A DNA stretch of 64,000 nt, taken from contig NZ_JASZYT010000001.1 in NCBI RefSeq assembly GCF_030316765.1, positions 558,001 to 622,000 on the forward strand, written 5' to 3'. The notes beneath the pieces were generated by a model. That model searched no databases, was not told the origin of the DNA, and was given only the letters and a program-made list of their open reading frames with translations. Below are positions 38,516 to 47,491 of this stretch, piece by piece. The stretch is from Variovorax saccharolyticus. Lineage in GTDB: Bacteria > Pseudomonadota > Gammaproteobacteria > Burkholderiales > Burkholderiaceae_C. Numbering within the stretch: the stretch's first letter is position 1; each line of letters begins with the position of its first letter. A program made the position numbers and the translations under genes.

Positions 38516-39949
38516 ATGACGGAATCGACAGACAAGAAGATGGCGCCCCCCGCGCACGATGAATGGCTGCAGGTCGAATCGCTCGATCTCGACGCCCAGG
38601 GCGTGGCGCACAAGGCCGACGGCATGGTGGTGTTCATCGAGGGCGCCTTGCCCTTCGAGGAAGTGCGCTTCAACGTGCATCGCAAGAAGAACAACTGGGA
38701 GCAGGGCACGGTGACCGCGATCAACCGCGAGTCTTCGCAGCGCGTGCGCCCGGGCTGCCCTCATTTCGGCCTGCATGCGGGCGCCTGCGGCGGCTGCAAG
38801 ATGCAGCACCTCGATGCGGCGGCGCAGGTCGCGGTCAAGCAGCGTTCCCTCGAGGACAACCTGTGGCATCTCGGCAAGGTGCGGCCCGAGAACGTGCTGC
38901 GGCCGCTCGAAGGCCCGGCCTGGCACTACCGCTACCGGGCCCGCCTGTCGGTGCGCCACGTGGTCAAGAAGGGCACCGTGCTGATCGGCTTCCACGAGCG
39001 CAAGAGTCGCTACCTGGCCGACATGAAGGTCTGCCCCGTGCTGCCGGCGCAGGTCAGTGCGATGCTGATGCCGCTGCGCGAGCTGATCGGCTCGATGGAT
39101 GCGCGCGAGACCTGCCCGCAGATCGAGCTGGCCTGCGGCGACGCGCCGGGCACCACCGGGCTCGGTGTCATCGCGCTGGTGCTGCGTCATCTCGAGCCGC
39201 TGTCCGATGCCGACGTGGCGCGCCTGAAGGCCTTCGCCGCGCGCAACGAGGGCGTCCAGTGGTGGTTGCAGGCCAAGGGCCCCGAGACCGTCAAGCTGCT
39301 CGAGGAGGGCGGGCCGGCGCTGGCCTACGGCCTGCCCGAGTTCGGCGTCACGATGCCGTTCAAGCCGACCGATTTCACGCAGGTCAACCCGCACATCAAT
39401 CGCGTGCTGGTCGGGCGCGCACTGCGGCTGCTGGACGTCCGCGAGGACGAGCGCGTGATCGACTGGTTCTGCGGCCTCGGCAATTTCACGCTGCCGCTGG
39501 CGAGCCGTGCCCGCGAGGTGCTGGGCATCGAGGGCAGCGACACCCTGGTGGGGCGCGCCACCGCCAACTTCGAGCGCAACCGTGCCGCGGTGCCGGGCCG
39601 TCGCGCGCTCGCGCCGACGACCTTCGTGGCCCGCAACCTGTTCGAGATGACGCCGGCGATGCTGGTGGCCGACGGTGCTGCCGACAAATGGCTGGTGGAC
39701 CCGCCGCGCGAGGGCGCCTTCGCGCTCGCCAAGGCGCTGGCCGACCTGCACCAGCAGGTCGAGCTGCACGACGGTGGCTGGGCACCGCCGCGGCGCATCG
39801 TCTACGTCAGCTGCAACCCCTCGACGCTGGCGCGCGACGCCGGGCTGCTGGTGCACCAGGCCGGCTACCGGTGCACCCATGCGGGCGTGGTCAACATGTT
39901 CCCGCACACGGCGCACGTCGAGTCGATCGCGGTCTTCGAGCGCGCATGA
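38516..39949 (+). CDS. rlmD: 23S rRNA (uracil(1939)-C(5))-methyltransferase
   Basis: 477 residues. TRAM domain N-terminal ([33 protein letters not shown]), then iron-sulfur ligands in [19 protein letters not shown] (the [4Fe-4S] cluster of RlmD), and the SAM-binding domain ([17 protein letters not shown]). [17 protein letters not shown] contains the catalytic Cys. The enzyme methylates U1939 of 23S rRNA. Some family motifs differ slightly from E. coli RlmD, but the Fe-S Cys pattern separates it from TrmA. Confidence 0.93.
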   Translation: MTESTDKKMAPPAHDEWLQVESLDLDAQGVAHKADGMVVFIEGALPFEEVRFNVHRKKNNWEQGTVTAINRESSQRVRPGCPHFGLHAGACGGCKMQHLDAAAQVAVKQRSLEDNLWHLGKVRPENVLRPLEGPAWHYRYRARLSVRHVVKKGTVLIGFHERKSRYLADMKVCPVLPAQVSAMLMPLRELIGSMDARETCPQIELACGDAPGTTGLGVIALVLRHLEPLSDADVARLKAFAARNEGVQWWLQAKGPETVKLLEEGGPALAYGLPEFGVTMPFKPTDFTQVNPHINRVLVGRALRLLDVREDERVIDWFCGLGNFTLPLASRAREVLGIEGSDTLVGRATANFERNRAAVPGRRALAPTTFVARNLFEMTPAMLVADGAADKWLVDPPREGAFALAKALADLHQQVELHDGGWAPPRRIVYVSCNPSTLARDAGLLVHQAGYRCTHAGVVNMFPHTAHVESIAVFERA

Positions 39950-39951
39950 AG

Positions 39952-39973
39952 AAAGGGCCCCTCGGGGCCCTTT
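39952..39973. terminator. Bidirectional terminator between rlmD and the BI-1/YccA gene
   Basis: Perfect 10-bp stem AAAGGGCCCC/GGGGCCCTTT with a two-base apex, three bases after the rlmD stop and 22 bp before the stop of the converging gene. The T run is short in both directions. Confidence 0.7.
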
Positions 39974-39994
39974 GCGATTGGAATGGCGAGCCGC

Positions 39995-40696
39995 TCAGTC
40001 GCGTTCGCCGCCGAAGATGCCCAACAGCGCCAGCAGGCTCTGGAACACGTTGAACAGGTCCAGGTACAGGGCCAGAGTGGCGCTGATGTAGTTGGTCTCG
40101 CCGCCGTCCATGATCTGCTTCAGGTCGTACAGCATGAAGGCCGAGAAGATGCCGATGGCGGCCACCGAGATGGCCATCATGCCGGCGCTCGAGCCGACGA
40201 AGACATTGATGATGGCGCCGACCATCAACACCATCGCGCCGACGAACAGCCATTTGCCCATGCCCGACAGGTCGCGCTTGATCACGGTGGCAAGCGAGGC
40301 CATCACGAAGAACACGCCGGCGGTGCCGCCGAAGGCCGTCATGATGAGTTCGGAGCCGTTCTTTAAGCCCAGCACCATCGCGATGAGGCGCGACAGCATC
40401 AGGCCCATGAAGAAAGTGAAGCCCAGCAGCACCGGCACGCCGGCGGCGGAGTTCTTGGTCTTCTCGATGGCGAACATGAAGCCGAAGGCGCCGCCGAGGA
40501 AGACGATCAGGCCGAGGCCGCCGGTCAGCGAGCGGGTGATGCCGGTGGCCACGCCCAGCCAGGCGCCCAGCACGGTGGGAAGCAGGCTCAGGGCCAGCAG
40601 CCAGTAGGTGTTGCGCAGCACGCGCTGGCGCTCGGCCTGCGGCAACGTCTGGCCGTAGCCGACGGATGTGTCGAGGGTGTTGACGCGGTCGTTCAT
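39995..40696 (-). CDS. Bax inhibitor-1/YccA family membrane protein
   Basis: 233 residues with seven hydrophobic helices. The C-terminal helix pair AFMLYDLKQIMDGGETNYISATLALYLDLFN is the BI-1/YccA signature. E. coli YccA modulates FtsH proteolysis, and BI-1 relatives are pH-sensitive calcium leak channels. The role here is inferred from the family. An N-terminal soluble segment of about 30 residues (NDRVNTLDTSVGYGQTLPQAER) precedes the first helix. AGGAG precedes the ATG by about seven bases. Confidence 0.92.
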   Translation of the reverse strand: MNDRVNTLDTSVGYGQTLPQAERQRVLRNTYWLLALSLLPTVLGAWLGVATGITRSLTGGLGLIVFLGGAFGFMFAIEKTKNSAAGVPVLLGFTFFMGLMLSRLIAMVLGLKNGSELIMTAFGGTAGVFFVMASLATVIKRDLSGMGKWLFVGAMVLMVGAIINVFVGSSAGMMAISVAAIGIFSAFMLYDLKQIMDGGETNYISATLALYLDLFNVFQSLLALLGIFGGERD

Positions 40697-40877
40697 TGCT
40701 GAAGCTCCTGGGTTGCCTGCAACGCTGCAGGTGGGCGCATTCTAGGGGGCTGCAAGGCCGGCCCCGCACAAAAACCCCGTCATGGAACGTTCCTAATGCG
40801 CGGCTGCGATGGCGGGTGCGCGGCCATCGCCATCCTGAACGCTATGCTTCAGGGTTGCTCAACTTTCCTGGAAGACC

Positions 40878-41285
40878 ATGAAGACCAAATCCTTTCTCGA
40901 ACTCGCGGACGTCAAGGCCGTCGCCGCTGCAGCCGAAGCCGAGGCTCTCAAGAACAACTGGGCGGTGACGATCGCCATCGCCGACGACGGCGGCAACCTG
41001 CTGTGGCTGCAGCGCCTGGACGGCGCCGCTGCGTTGTCGGCCCACATCGCGCCTGCCAAGGCCCACACGGCCGCCATGGGCCGCCGCGAAAGCAAGACCT
41101 ACGAGGACATGATCAACGGCGGCCGGACCTCGTTCCTGACCGCGCCTGGCGTCCAGGGCCTGCTCGAAGGCGGCGTGCCGATCGTCAAGGATGGCCAGGT
41201 GATCGGCGCCGTTGGCGTCAGTGGCGTGAAGTCGAACGAAGATGCCCAGATCGCCAAGGCCGGCATCGCCGCGCTGGGACTCTGA
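40878..41285 (+). CDS. GlcG/HbpS family heme-binding-like protein
   Basis: 135 residues, single GlcG/HbpS domain (COG3193). Diagnostic segments are WAVTIAIADDGGNLLWLQRLDGAAALSAHIAPAKAHTAA, with the conserved AxxKAxTA, and GGVPIVKDGQVIGAVGVSGV. HbpS of Streptomyces binds heme; the function of most members is unknown. No signal peptide. The neighbouring hemP on the opposite strand makes a link to heme tempting but unproven. A strong terminator follows. Confidence 0.87.
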   Translation: MKTKSFLELADVKAVAAAAEAEALKNNWAVTIAIADDGGNLLWLQRLDGAAALSAHIAPAKAHTAAMGRRESKTYEDMINGGRTSFLTAPGVQGLLEGGVPIVKDGQVIGAVGVSGVKSNEDAQIAKAGIAALGL

Positions 41286-41305
41286 GGCGCAGCCGCACAA
41301 AGCAA

Positions 41306-41336
41306 AACGCCGTCCTTCGGGACGGCGTTCTTGTTT
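41306..41336 (+). terminator. Rho-independent terminator of the GlcG/HbpS gene
   Basis: Perfect 10-bp stem AACGCCGTCC/GGACGGCGTT with a TTCG tetraloop, followed by CTTGTTT. Confidence 0.85.
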
Positions 41337-41460
41337 GTAGCTCAGCGTGAAAAAAAGCTTGGCTAGTCGGCGAACCGTTGGCTAGCAAAAAACGACCCTT
41401 TGGAGATGAATCTCCTCGAGTCGCCCCACGATGAAACTTGCGCGAGGGGCGAAGCGATCC

Positions 41461-41673
41461 CTATTTGGTCAGGATCAGCTTGCCGAGTTTGGTGGCTTGC
41501 AGGCGATACAGCGAGCCGTTGTGCAGGATGCCGACGGTCTTGCCGCCCTGGAGAAGCTCCGCGCTTTCGACCAGCGGAGCAGGGCGGGCCGATTCGGCCG
41601 CAGCGCGGCCCCCGCCTGAATGATCCAGCGAGGGGTGGTTCAGCACGGTGAAGGCGTTGGGCGTTGCGGACAT
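41461..41673 (-). CDS. hemP: Hemin uptake protein HemP
   Basis: 70 residues. The C-terminal part (SAELLQGGKTVGILHNGSLYRLQATKLGKLILTK) is the HemP/HmuP signature, in which H-N-G-x-x-Y-R-L and the ending K-L-I-L-T-K are invariant. HemP/HmuP proteins are small cytoplasmic DNA-binding regulators or aids of heme uptake in beta- and alphaproteobacteria. The ATG at 41673 has AGGAG eight bases upstream, and a Fur box lies within 50 bp. It is 13 kb away from the heme transport operon, which begins at 55.3 kb. Confidence 0.93.
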   Translation of the reverse strand: MSATPNAFTVLNHPSLDHSGGGRAAAESARPAPLVESAELLQGGKTVGILHNGSLYRLQATKLGKLILTK

Positions 41674-41700
41674 TCGATGACTCCTGTGTCGAAGCGGTAG

Positions 41701-41719
41701 GTTAATGATAACCATTCTC
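41701..41719 (-). promoter_or_regulatory. Fur box upstream of hemP
   Basis: GTTAATGATAACCATTCTC matches 16 of 19 bases of the consensus GATAATGATAATCATTATC. It lies 28 bp before the hemP start and so probably represses it when iron is plentiful. Confidence 0.8.
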
Positions 41720-41768
41720 AATTGAAAGTCAATCGCCGCGATCGATTTTTTTGACTTGCGTGCGCTGC

Positions 41769-42182
41769 CTACTTCGCGTCGGGTTCGGTCACGAAGCCGA
41801 TCTTGCGCACGCCGGCTTCCCGCGCCGCCGACATCGCCTTGGCCACGCGCTCGTAGCGCACCGCCTTGTCGCCGCGGATGTGCAGCTCGGGCTGCGGTTC
41901 CTTGGCTGCCTCGGCGGCCAGCCGCCCGACCAGTTCGGTGTCCTCGATCTTCTGCTCGTTCCAGTAGTAGCTGCCGTCGGCCGCCACCGTGAACAGGATG
42001 TTTTGCGGCTTGGTCTGTTCCGGCTCGCTGCTGGCGCGGGGCAGGTCGATGTTGACCGCGTGCTTCATCACCGGCACGGTGATGATGAAGATGATCAGGA
42101 GCACCAGCATGACGTCGACCAGCGGCGTCATGTTGATCTCGTTCATGACCTCGTCGGGTTCGTCCTGAGTACCGAATGCCAT
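41769..42182 (-). CDS. exbD: Biopolymer transport protein ExbD
   Basis: 137 residues. One N-terminal helix (MTPLVDVMLVLLIIFIITVPV, with the essential Asp in PLVDVML), then a periplasmic domain. ExbD couples proton flow to TonB action. It is read after exbB with five bases between, and the order tonB-exbB-exbD on this strand is typical of Burkholderiales. It ends 60-100 bp before the hemP promoter. Confidence 0.96.
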   Translation of the reverse strand: MAFGTQDEPDEVMNEINMTPLVDVMLVLLIIFIITVPVMKHAVNIDLPRASSEPEQTKPQNILFTVAADGSYYWNEQKIEDTELVGRLAAEAAKEPQPELHIRGDKAVRYERVAKAMSAAREAGVRKIGFVTEPDAK

Positions 42183-42187
42183 GACGG

Positions 42188-42901
<714 letters not shown>

Positions 42902-42921
42902 ACGAAACTACTCCAGAAAAA

Positions 42922-43620
42922 TTAATTGAGAACCCAGTTGATCGGCACGTTGAACTCCATCGGTTCAACGACCCCATTTCGTTTGCCCGGCACGTAGCGC
43001 CAGCCCATCACGGCGGTGCGGGCGGCCTCGTCGAGCCGCTCGTAGCCGCTCGACTGGCGGATGGAGGCCTGCTTGGGCAGTCCGTCGACGCCGATCAGCA
43101 CCCTCACGATCGTCTTGCCCTGCTCGCCGAGCCGCTTGCTCATGGCTGGATAGACTGGCTTCGGGTTCTGCAGGTAGTCGGCGTTGCTCGACGGCAGCTG
43201 GACCGAGGGCGGCGCCGGCGGCGCGGGCGGTGGCGCGGGCGGCTCCGGCGGTGCGGGGGGCGCGGGCGGTGCCGGCGGCGGGGGCGGCTCGATGCTGCCG
43301 GTCGGCGCGTTGGGTGCCGGCGTCGGCTTGAGCTCGCGGATCGCCTGGGGCCGCGGCGGCGGCGGTGTCTTGGTCACCACGCGCTTGGGCTCCGGCGGTG
43401 GCGGGGGAGGCGGCGGCGGCAGTTCCTTGGGCTTCGGCGGCTCGATGAACTCGCTGAGGATCTGGACCGGGATCACCACCTCGGCGGCGCGGCGCAGCAG
43501 CCCGCTTTGCAGCGCCCAGAGAGCCGCGACGTGAAACAGCACCACGCCGCCTGCGATGACGGCGTTGCGCGACAGGCCAAGGGCCGATGGGGGCGGGGAA
43601 AAGCGGTCAGACACGATCAA
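42922..43620 (-). CDS. tonB: Energy transducer TonB
   Basis: 232 residues. One N-terminal anchor helix (VIAGGVVLFHVAALWALQSG), a long proline-rich linker (about residues 60-140) with several uninterrupted Pro runs, and the C-terminal TonB domain (NPKPVYPAMSKRLGEQGKTIVRVLIGVDGLPKQASIRQSSGYERLDEAA) ending in GVVEPMEFNVPINWVLN. It carries energy from ExbBD to the outer-membrane receptors, including the two in this window. The Pro runs make it a likely client of EF-P. Confidence 0.96.
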   Translation of the reverse strand: MIVSDRFSPPPSALGLSRNAVIAGGVVLFHVAALWALQSGLLRRAAEVVIPVQILSEFIEPPKPKELPPPPPPPPPEPKRVVTKTPPPPRPQAIRELKPTPAPNAPTGSIEPPPPPAPPAPPAPPEPPAPPPAPPAPPSVQLPSSNADYLQNPKPVYPAMSKRLGEQGKTIVRVLIGVDGLPKQASIRQSSGYERLDEAARTAVMGWRYVPGKRNGVVEPMEFNVPINWVLN

Positions 43621-43681
43621 CCATTCGAATGCGGGCGCCCAGAAAGGTGCCCCGGTGCAGCAAAACCGCTACGCTAAAGGA

Positions 43682-43756
43682 TTACTTGCGAAGAATCCAC
43701 CAGACCGAGCTGGCGACCAGGATCAAGCTGCCGACGAGTGCCGAGACGAGTTCCAT
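43682..43756 (-). CDS. Possible 24-residue single-helix membrane peptide
   Basis: A short frame, [20 protein letters not shown] then ILRK, forms one hydrophobic helix with a Trp pair near its end and a positive C-terminus, ending in TAA. AGGAAA lies seven bases before the ATG. It overlaps the last 34 bases of bfd in another frame and lies 61 bp ahead of tonB on the same strand. No family is recognised; the frame could be chance, but its ribosome site and membrane-like composition argue otherwise. Confidence 0.4.
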   Translation of the reverse strand: MELVSALVGSLILVASSVWWILRK

Positions 43757-43995
43757 GCGTTGCTTTCCTTGATGGAATTGGCAAGCTGGATCGCCTGTGG
43801 GCCGGTATCGCGGTGAAGCGCCGCGACCGGATGCGAGGCGCTGCATTGAGCGACCACATCGCGCGCGCAGCCTTCGCACTGGCCGCATTGGGTGGCGACG
43901 CCGAGTTCGAACTGCACTTCGTCGAAGGTCATGCCGGCGCGCGCATGGCGCGCGATTTCGCGGTCGGAGATTCGGCGACAGACGCAGACGATCAT
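43723..43995 (-). CDS. bfd: Bacterioferritin-associated ferredoxin
   Basis: 90 residues; the family core is about 60. [22 protein letters not shown] and [15 protein letters not shown] supply the four [2Fe-2S] ligands C4, C6, C37 and C40 (C4, C6, C38, C41 in E. coli). Bfd reduces ferric iron in bacterioferritin for release under iron shortage. The last 35 residues are a non-conserved tail ([19 protein letters not shown]). A matching bfr gene is at 52.1-52.6 kb. Its promoter is described separately. Confidence 0.9.
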   Translation of the reverse strand: MIVCVCRRISDREIARHARAGMTFDEVQFELGVATQCGQCEGCARDVVAQCSASHPVAALHRDTGPQAIQLANSIKESNAWNSSRHSSAA

Positions 43996-44039
43996 GGCGG
44001 TGAAGGCGGCTTGTAGCTGGCTTGTTTGTAGGAGGCTTG

Positions 44040-44069
44040 ATTATAAATACGAATTCTTCGCATTTGCAA
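44040..44069 (-). promoter_or_regulatory. Promoter of bfd
   Basis: On the minus strand, TTGCAA (44064-44069), an 18-bp spacer and a perfect TATAAT (44040-44045). The spacer holds the imperfect dyad CGAAGAATTCG. No convincing Fur consensus is present. Confidence 0.65.
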
Positions 44070-44111
44070 TAACTATCGCATCCGCAGGGTCGGGCCCCTG
44101 CAAATCTCCGC

Positions 44112-44792
44112 CTAGACTTCAGACCACATGCGAAGCAGGTTGTGGTAGTGGCCGGTGAGGGCGATCGATTCCTCGGACTCGCCGAGCCGGCCACGCAGTT
44201 TCTGGATCACCTGGTCGAGTTCGAACAGCATCGCGCGCTGGCGATCGTCGCGCACCATGCTTTGCAGCCAGAAGAAGGAGCACACGCGGGCGCCTTGCGT
44301 CACCGGGTGGACCCGGTGCAGGCTGCTCGACGGGTAAAGGATCAGGTCCCCCGCCGGCAGCTTGACTTCATGGGCCCCGTAGGTGTCGACCACCTCGAGT
44401 TCGCCGCCTTCGTATTCTTCGGGATCGCAGAGGAACAGGGTGCACGACAGGTCGGTGCGCAGTTGCTCGCCGGTGCCCGGCACCGAACGCACCGAGCCGT
44501 CGACATGCAGCCCGTAGTGCTCGCCGCCCTCGTAGCGGTTGAACAGCGGCGGCACGAAGCGCAGCGGCAGGGCGGCCGAGAAGAACAGCGGATTCCGGGC
44601 CAGTGCCGCCAGGATGGTGCGGCCCAGCTCGTGTCCCACCGGGGACTGCTCCGGCAACTGCCGGTTGCGCTTGACCCGGGCGCCCTGGTCGCCCACGGTC
44701 GCGCGGCCGTCGACCCAGTCGGTGGCTTCCAGCCTGGCACGCATTTCACGCACCTGCTCGGCGCTCAGTACATCGGGCACATGCAGCATCAT
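44112..44792 (-). CDS. PKHD-type Fe(II)/2-oxoglutarate hydroxylase (PiuC/YbiX family)
   Basis: 226 residues. The metal ligands are in YGLHVDGSV (H-x-D) and [15 protein letters not shown] (second His, then Arg binding 2-oxoglutarate). [13 protein letters not shown] is the family core. PiuC/YbiX proteins sit next to catecholate siderophore receptors in many proteobacteria, as here next to a Fiu-type receptor; substrate unknown. The two ATGs (44792 and 44789) are adjacent. A terminator lies between the receptor and this gene, so full-length cotranscription would need read-through. Confidence 0.92.
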   Translation of the reverse strand: MMLHVPDVLSAEQVREMRARLEATDWVDGRATVGDQGARVKRNRQLPEQSPVGHELGRTILAALARNPLFFSAALPLRFVPPLFNRYEGGEHYGLHVDGSVRSVPGTGEQLRTDLSCTLFLCDPEEYEGGELEVVDTYGAHEVKLPAGDLILYPSSSLHRVHPVTQGARVCSFFWLQSMVRDDRQRAMLFELDQVIQKLRGRLGESEESIALTGHYHNLLRMWSEV

Positions 44793-44810
44793 CTTGCGGA
44801 TTCCTCAATG

Positions 44811-44838
44811 AAAAAGCCCCGGCCGTGGGGCCGGGGCT
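44811..44838 (-). terminator. Rho-independent terminator of the siderophore receptor gene
   Basis: Perfect 10-bp stem AGCCCCGGCC/GGCCGGGGCT followed on the minus strand by five T. It lies between the receptor stop and the PiuC-like gene. Confidence 0.85.
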
Positions 44839-44878
44839 CGAGTGTCGCACCGCCTCGATGCGACGGGGTTGACCAGGG

Positions 44879-47272
44879 TCAGAAGGCGAAGTTGGCCGTG
44901 ACGCGGGCCGAACGCGGAATGCCCGGCGTGTAGCGGTAGCCGCTCTTGTTGATCGCCGCCACGTACTGCTCGTCGAAGATGTTGTAGACGTTCAGCTGGA
45001 GTTCGACGTTCTTGTTGATGCGGTACGAGGCCATGGCGTCGAACACCCAGTAGGCGTCGGTGTAGGCCGGGGTGCCGATGGCGCCGTCGGTGCCGCGATG
45101 CAGCTTGCCGTTGTAGCGTGCGCCGCCGCCGATGGTCAGGCCGAAGGGCAGCTGGTAGCTGGTCCACAGCGTGAAGGCGTTCTTGGGCGTGTAGGCCAGC
45201 ACGTCGCTGCCGTCGGCGGTGACGGCCGGGCCGCTCTGCACCGAGGTGTCCATGGTCGTGAAGCCGGCGCTGACGCCCCAGTTGGCGGTGATCGCGCCGG
45301 CGGCGCCGAGCTCGATACCCTGCACGCGCTTCTTGCCGGTCTGGTAGTACAGCAGCGTGGTCGGGTCCTGCACCACTTCGTTCTTGACCTCGGTGCGGTA
45401 GAGCGCGGCGGTCAGCGACAGGTTCTTGTTCAGCACGTCCCACTTGGTGCCGACCTCATAGGTGGTGGCTTCCTGCGGGTCGAAGTCGGTGCGAGAGGCG
45501 CTGCTGCCAGTGCCGGCGGCGGCCAGGGCGAAGTTGGCGCCGCCCGGCGGTTGGGACGAGGTGCCCCAGGCCGCGTAGATGCTGCCGTTCTCGGCCGGCT
45601 TGTAGACCACGCCGAGCTTGCCGCTCCAGAGGTCGCCCGAGGTCGACAGATCGGTCGGGGTGATGGCGCGCGAAGGCAGGGTCAGCGCGGTGGCCGAGTA
45701 GCTGGTGTCGTAGTGGTCGTAGCGGACGCCGCCGGTGAGCTGCCACTGCTCGTTGATCTTCATCGTGTCGAAGGCGTACAGGCTGACCGTGTCGGTCTTC
45801 CCGAACGAGCCCGTGCCATTGGAGATCCGGTTGTAGCCGGTCACGTTCGGATTCGGGTTGTACAGGTTGGCGACCGGCCAGGAACCGGCCGGCGCGAAGG
45901 TCGTGTTGATCGACGCAAAGCCCGGCGAGTAGAAGTTGCCGAGCGACTGTTCCTCGCGCAGCAGCTCGAGGCCGAAGTTCGCGGTGTGGCTGAAGGCGCC
46001 GGTGTTGAACTTGGACGACAGGCTGGTCTGGTTCAGGATGATGGTGTTTTCCTGATCCTTGTTGGTCGGTCCGTTGCGCGTGACGGTCCAGGTCAGCGGG
46101 TTGTTCGGGTTCGGCGTGTTGATGAAGCCGGCCGTGAGCGCGGGCACCGTGCCGCGGTAGGTACTGGTCTGGCCCACGCGCGTGGCCGTGAGGCCGCCGA
46201 GCATGAACGAGGTCAGCATGTAGTCCTGCTGGGTCTTGCCGTAGCGCGTGACGTTGCGCAGCGTCATGTCGGGCGTGATGTCGTGCTCGACGCGCGCGGT
46301 GAACATGTCGGCCGTCACGTCGTTGAAGTCGGACGTGGTGCCGTAGAAGTTCTTCGAATCGACGGGCTGCGCGAAGTTGAGGAAGGTCCGGCGCAGGATC
46401 GGCGAGTTGATCAGCAGCGCGTCCGGGGTCGAGTAGCCGGGCAGGCCGATGGTCGGCACGCCGCCGTCGGGCACGTTGTCCTGCTTCACGTGCAGGTAGT
46501 CGAGGAACACGCGCGTCGGCGTGTTGAGGCCGAAGGCGATCGAGGGCGCGAAGCCCCAGCGCTTGTTCTTCACTTCGTCGCGGCCGGCGACACCACCGTC
46601 TTCGGCGACTGCATTGATGCGGAAGGCGGTGGACGAGCCGTCGGCGGCGCCGATGACGCGGTTCCAGTCGAGCGTGCCGCGGCCGAAGTCTGCGCTGCCG
46701 TAGGTGAGCGAACCCGAGAAGCTGTTCTCGAGCTTCGGCTTCTTGCTGATCAGGTTGATGTAGCCGGTCGGCGAGGTGCGGCCGACATCGGTGCCCGACG
46801 GGCCCTTGACCACTTCGACCTGCTCGATGTTGAACATGTCGCGCGAAATGGAACCGAGGTCGCGCACGCCGTCGACGAAGATGCTGCCCGACGCATCGAA
46901 GCCGCGCATGAAGATCGAGTCGCCGGTGTTGGTGTTGCCGTTCTCGCCGAGGAAGAAGGCGCCCGCGCCCGGGGTGTTGCGCAGCGCCTCGGTCAGCGTG
47001 GTGGCGCCTTGCTCGCGCATCAGGGCTTCGGGAATCACCTGGATGACCTGCGGAATGTCCACCAGCGGTGCGGTGAACTTCGGGTTGGCCGAGTTCTCGA
47101 CCCTGAAGTCGTTCGCCGTGGTGTCCTCGACGCGGACTTCCTTGAGGGTGTTCGAGGTGGTCTGCGCGGAGGCGGGCAGGGACAGTGCAATCAGCGTGGC
47201 GGCAGCGGCCGCGCTGCCGAACGGAGGCAGCGCGCGCGCGACAGCGTGCTTGCGGCTCTTGATGTAGGCCAT
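44879..47272 (-). CDS. TonB-dependent catecholate siderophore receptor, Fiu type
   Basis: 797 residues. Signal peptide (LIALSLPASA), then a TonB box region (NTLKEVRVEDT), plug domain (about 70-180; LVDIPQVIQVIPEALMREQGATTLTEALRNTPG and DSIFMRGFDASGSIFVDGVRD) and a 22-strand barrel ending in Phe (RSARVTANFAF). The plug wording matches the Fiu/CirA-like TonB-siderophore family. It imports ferric siderophores across the outer membrane using the tonB-exbBD system 2 kb away. A Fur box lies in the upstream region. Neighbour PiuC supports this. The exact siderophore is not predictable. Confidence 0.9.
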   Translation of the reverse strand: MAYIKSRKHAVARALPPFGSAAAAATLIALSLPASAQTTSNTLKEVRVEDTTANDFRVENSANPKFTAPLVDIPQVIQVIPEALMREQGATTLTEALRNTPGAGAFFLGENGNTNTGDSIFMRGFDASGSIFVDGVRDLGSISRDMFNIEQVEVVKGPSGTDVGRTSPTGYINLISKKPKLENSFSGSLTYGSADFGRGTLDWNRVIGAADGSSTAFRINAVAEDGGVAGRDEVKNKRWGFAPSIAFGLNTPTRVFLDYLHVKQDNVPDGGVPTIGLPGYSTPDALLINSPILRRTFLNFAQPVDSKNFYGTTSDFNDVTADMFTARVEHDITPDMTLRNVTRYGKTQQDYMLTSFMLGGLTATRVGQTSTYRGTVPALTAGFINTPNPNNPLTWTVTRNGPTNKDQENTIILNQTSLSSKFNTGAFSHTANFGLELLREEQSLGNFYSPGFASINTTFAPAGSWPVANLYNPNPNVTGYNRISNGTGSFGKTDTVSLYAFDTMKINEQWQLTGGVRYDHYDTSYSATALTLPSRAITPTDLSTSGDLWSGKLGVVYKPAENGSIYAAWGTSSQPPGGANFALAAAGTGSSASRTDFDPQEATTYEVGTKWDVLNKNLSLTAALYRTEVKNEVVQDPTTLLYYQTGKKRVQGIELGAAGAITANWGVSAGFTTMDTSVQSGPAVTADGSDVLAYTPKNAFTLWTSYQLPFGLTIGGGARYNGKLHRGTDGAIGTPAYTDAYWVFDAMASYRINKNVELQLNVYNIFDEQYVAAINKSGYRYTPGIPRSARVTANFAF

Positions 47273-47386
47273 GAGGGATTCCCAGGTGAAAACGAAACTG
47301 AGAGCTCGACTGGCGGGTCCCGGCGCGGCTCGGCGAGGCGAGGGCGGGATTGGCTGGGTGAGCTGATTCGCGGAGGCGCGAAGTCA

Positions 47387-47405
47387 GGTAATGATAATAA
47401 ATCTC
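47387..47405 (-). promoter_or_regulatory. Fur box upstream of the siderophore receptor
   Basis: GGTAATGATAATAAATCTC matches 14 of 19 consensus bases and contains a perfect half site TAATGATAAT. It lies 115 bp before the receptor start within 219 bp that hold no gene. Confidence 0.7.
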
Positions 47406-47491
47406 AATACGCTTGTTAACACAGCATTCATATTGAGAGACATTTCGTAGACATTGGGGGGCTTGTCGTTGTTTGAGCGCAACTTTTGCAC

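Noticed and set aside
43200-43450. GGCGGTGC/GGGGGCGG-type short repeats resembling a tandem array
   Set aside because: They encode the proline-rich linker of TonB; the repeat nature is a property of the protein.
44040-44090. Fur box before bfd
   Set aside because: AT-rich stretch present, but alignment to the consensus gives fewer than 10 of 19 matches; only the promoter is reported.
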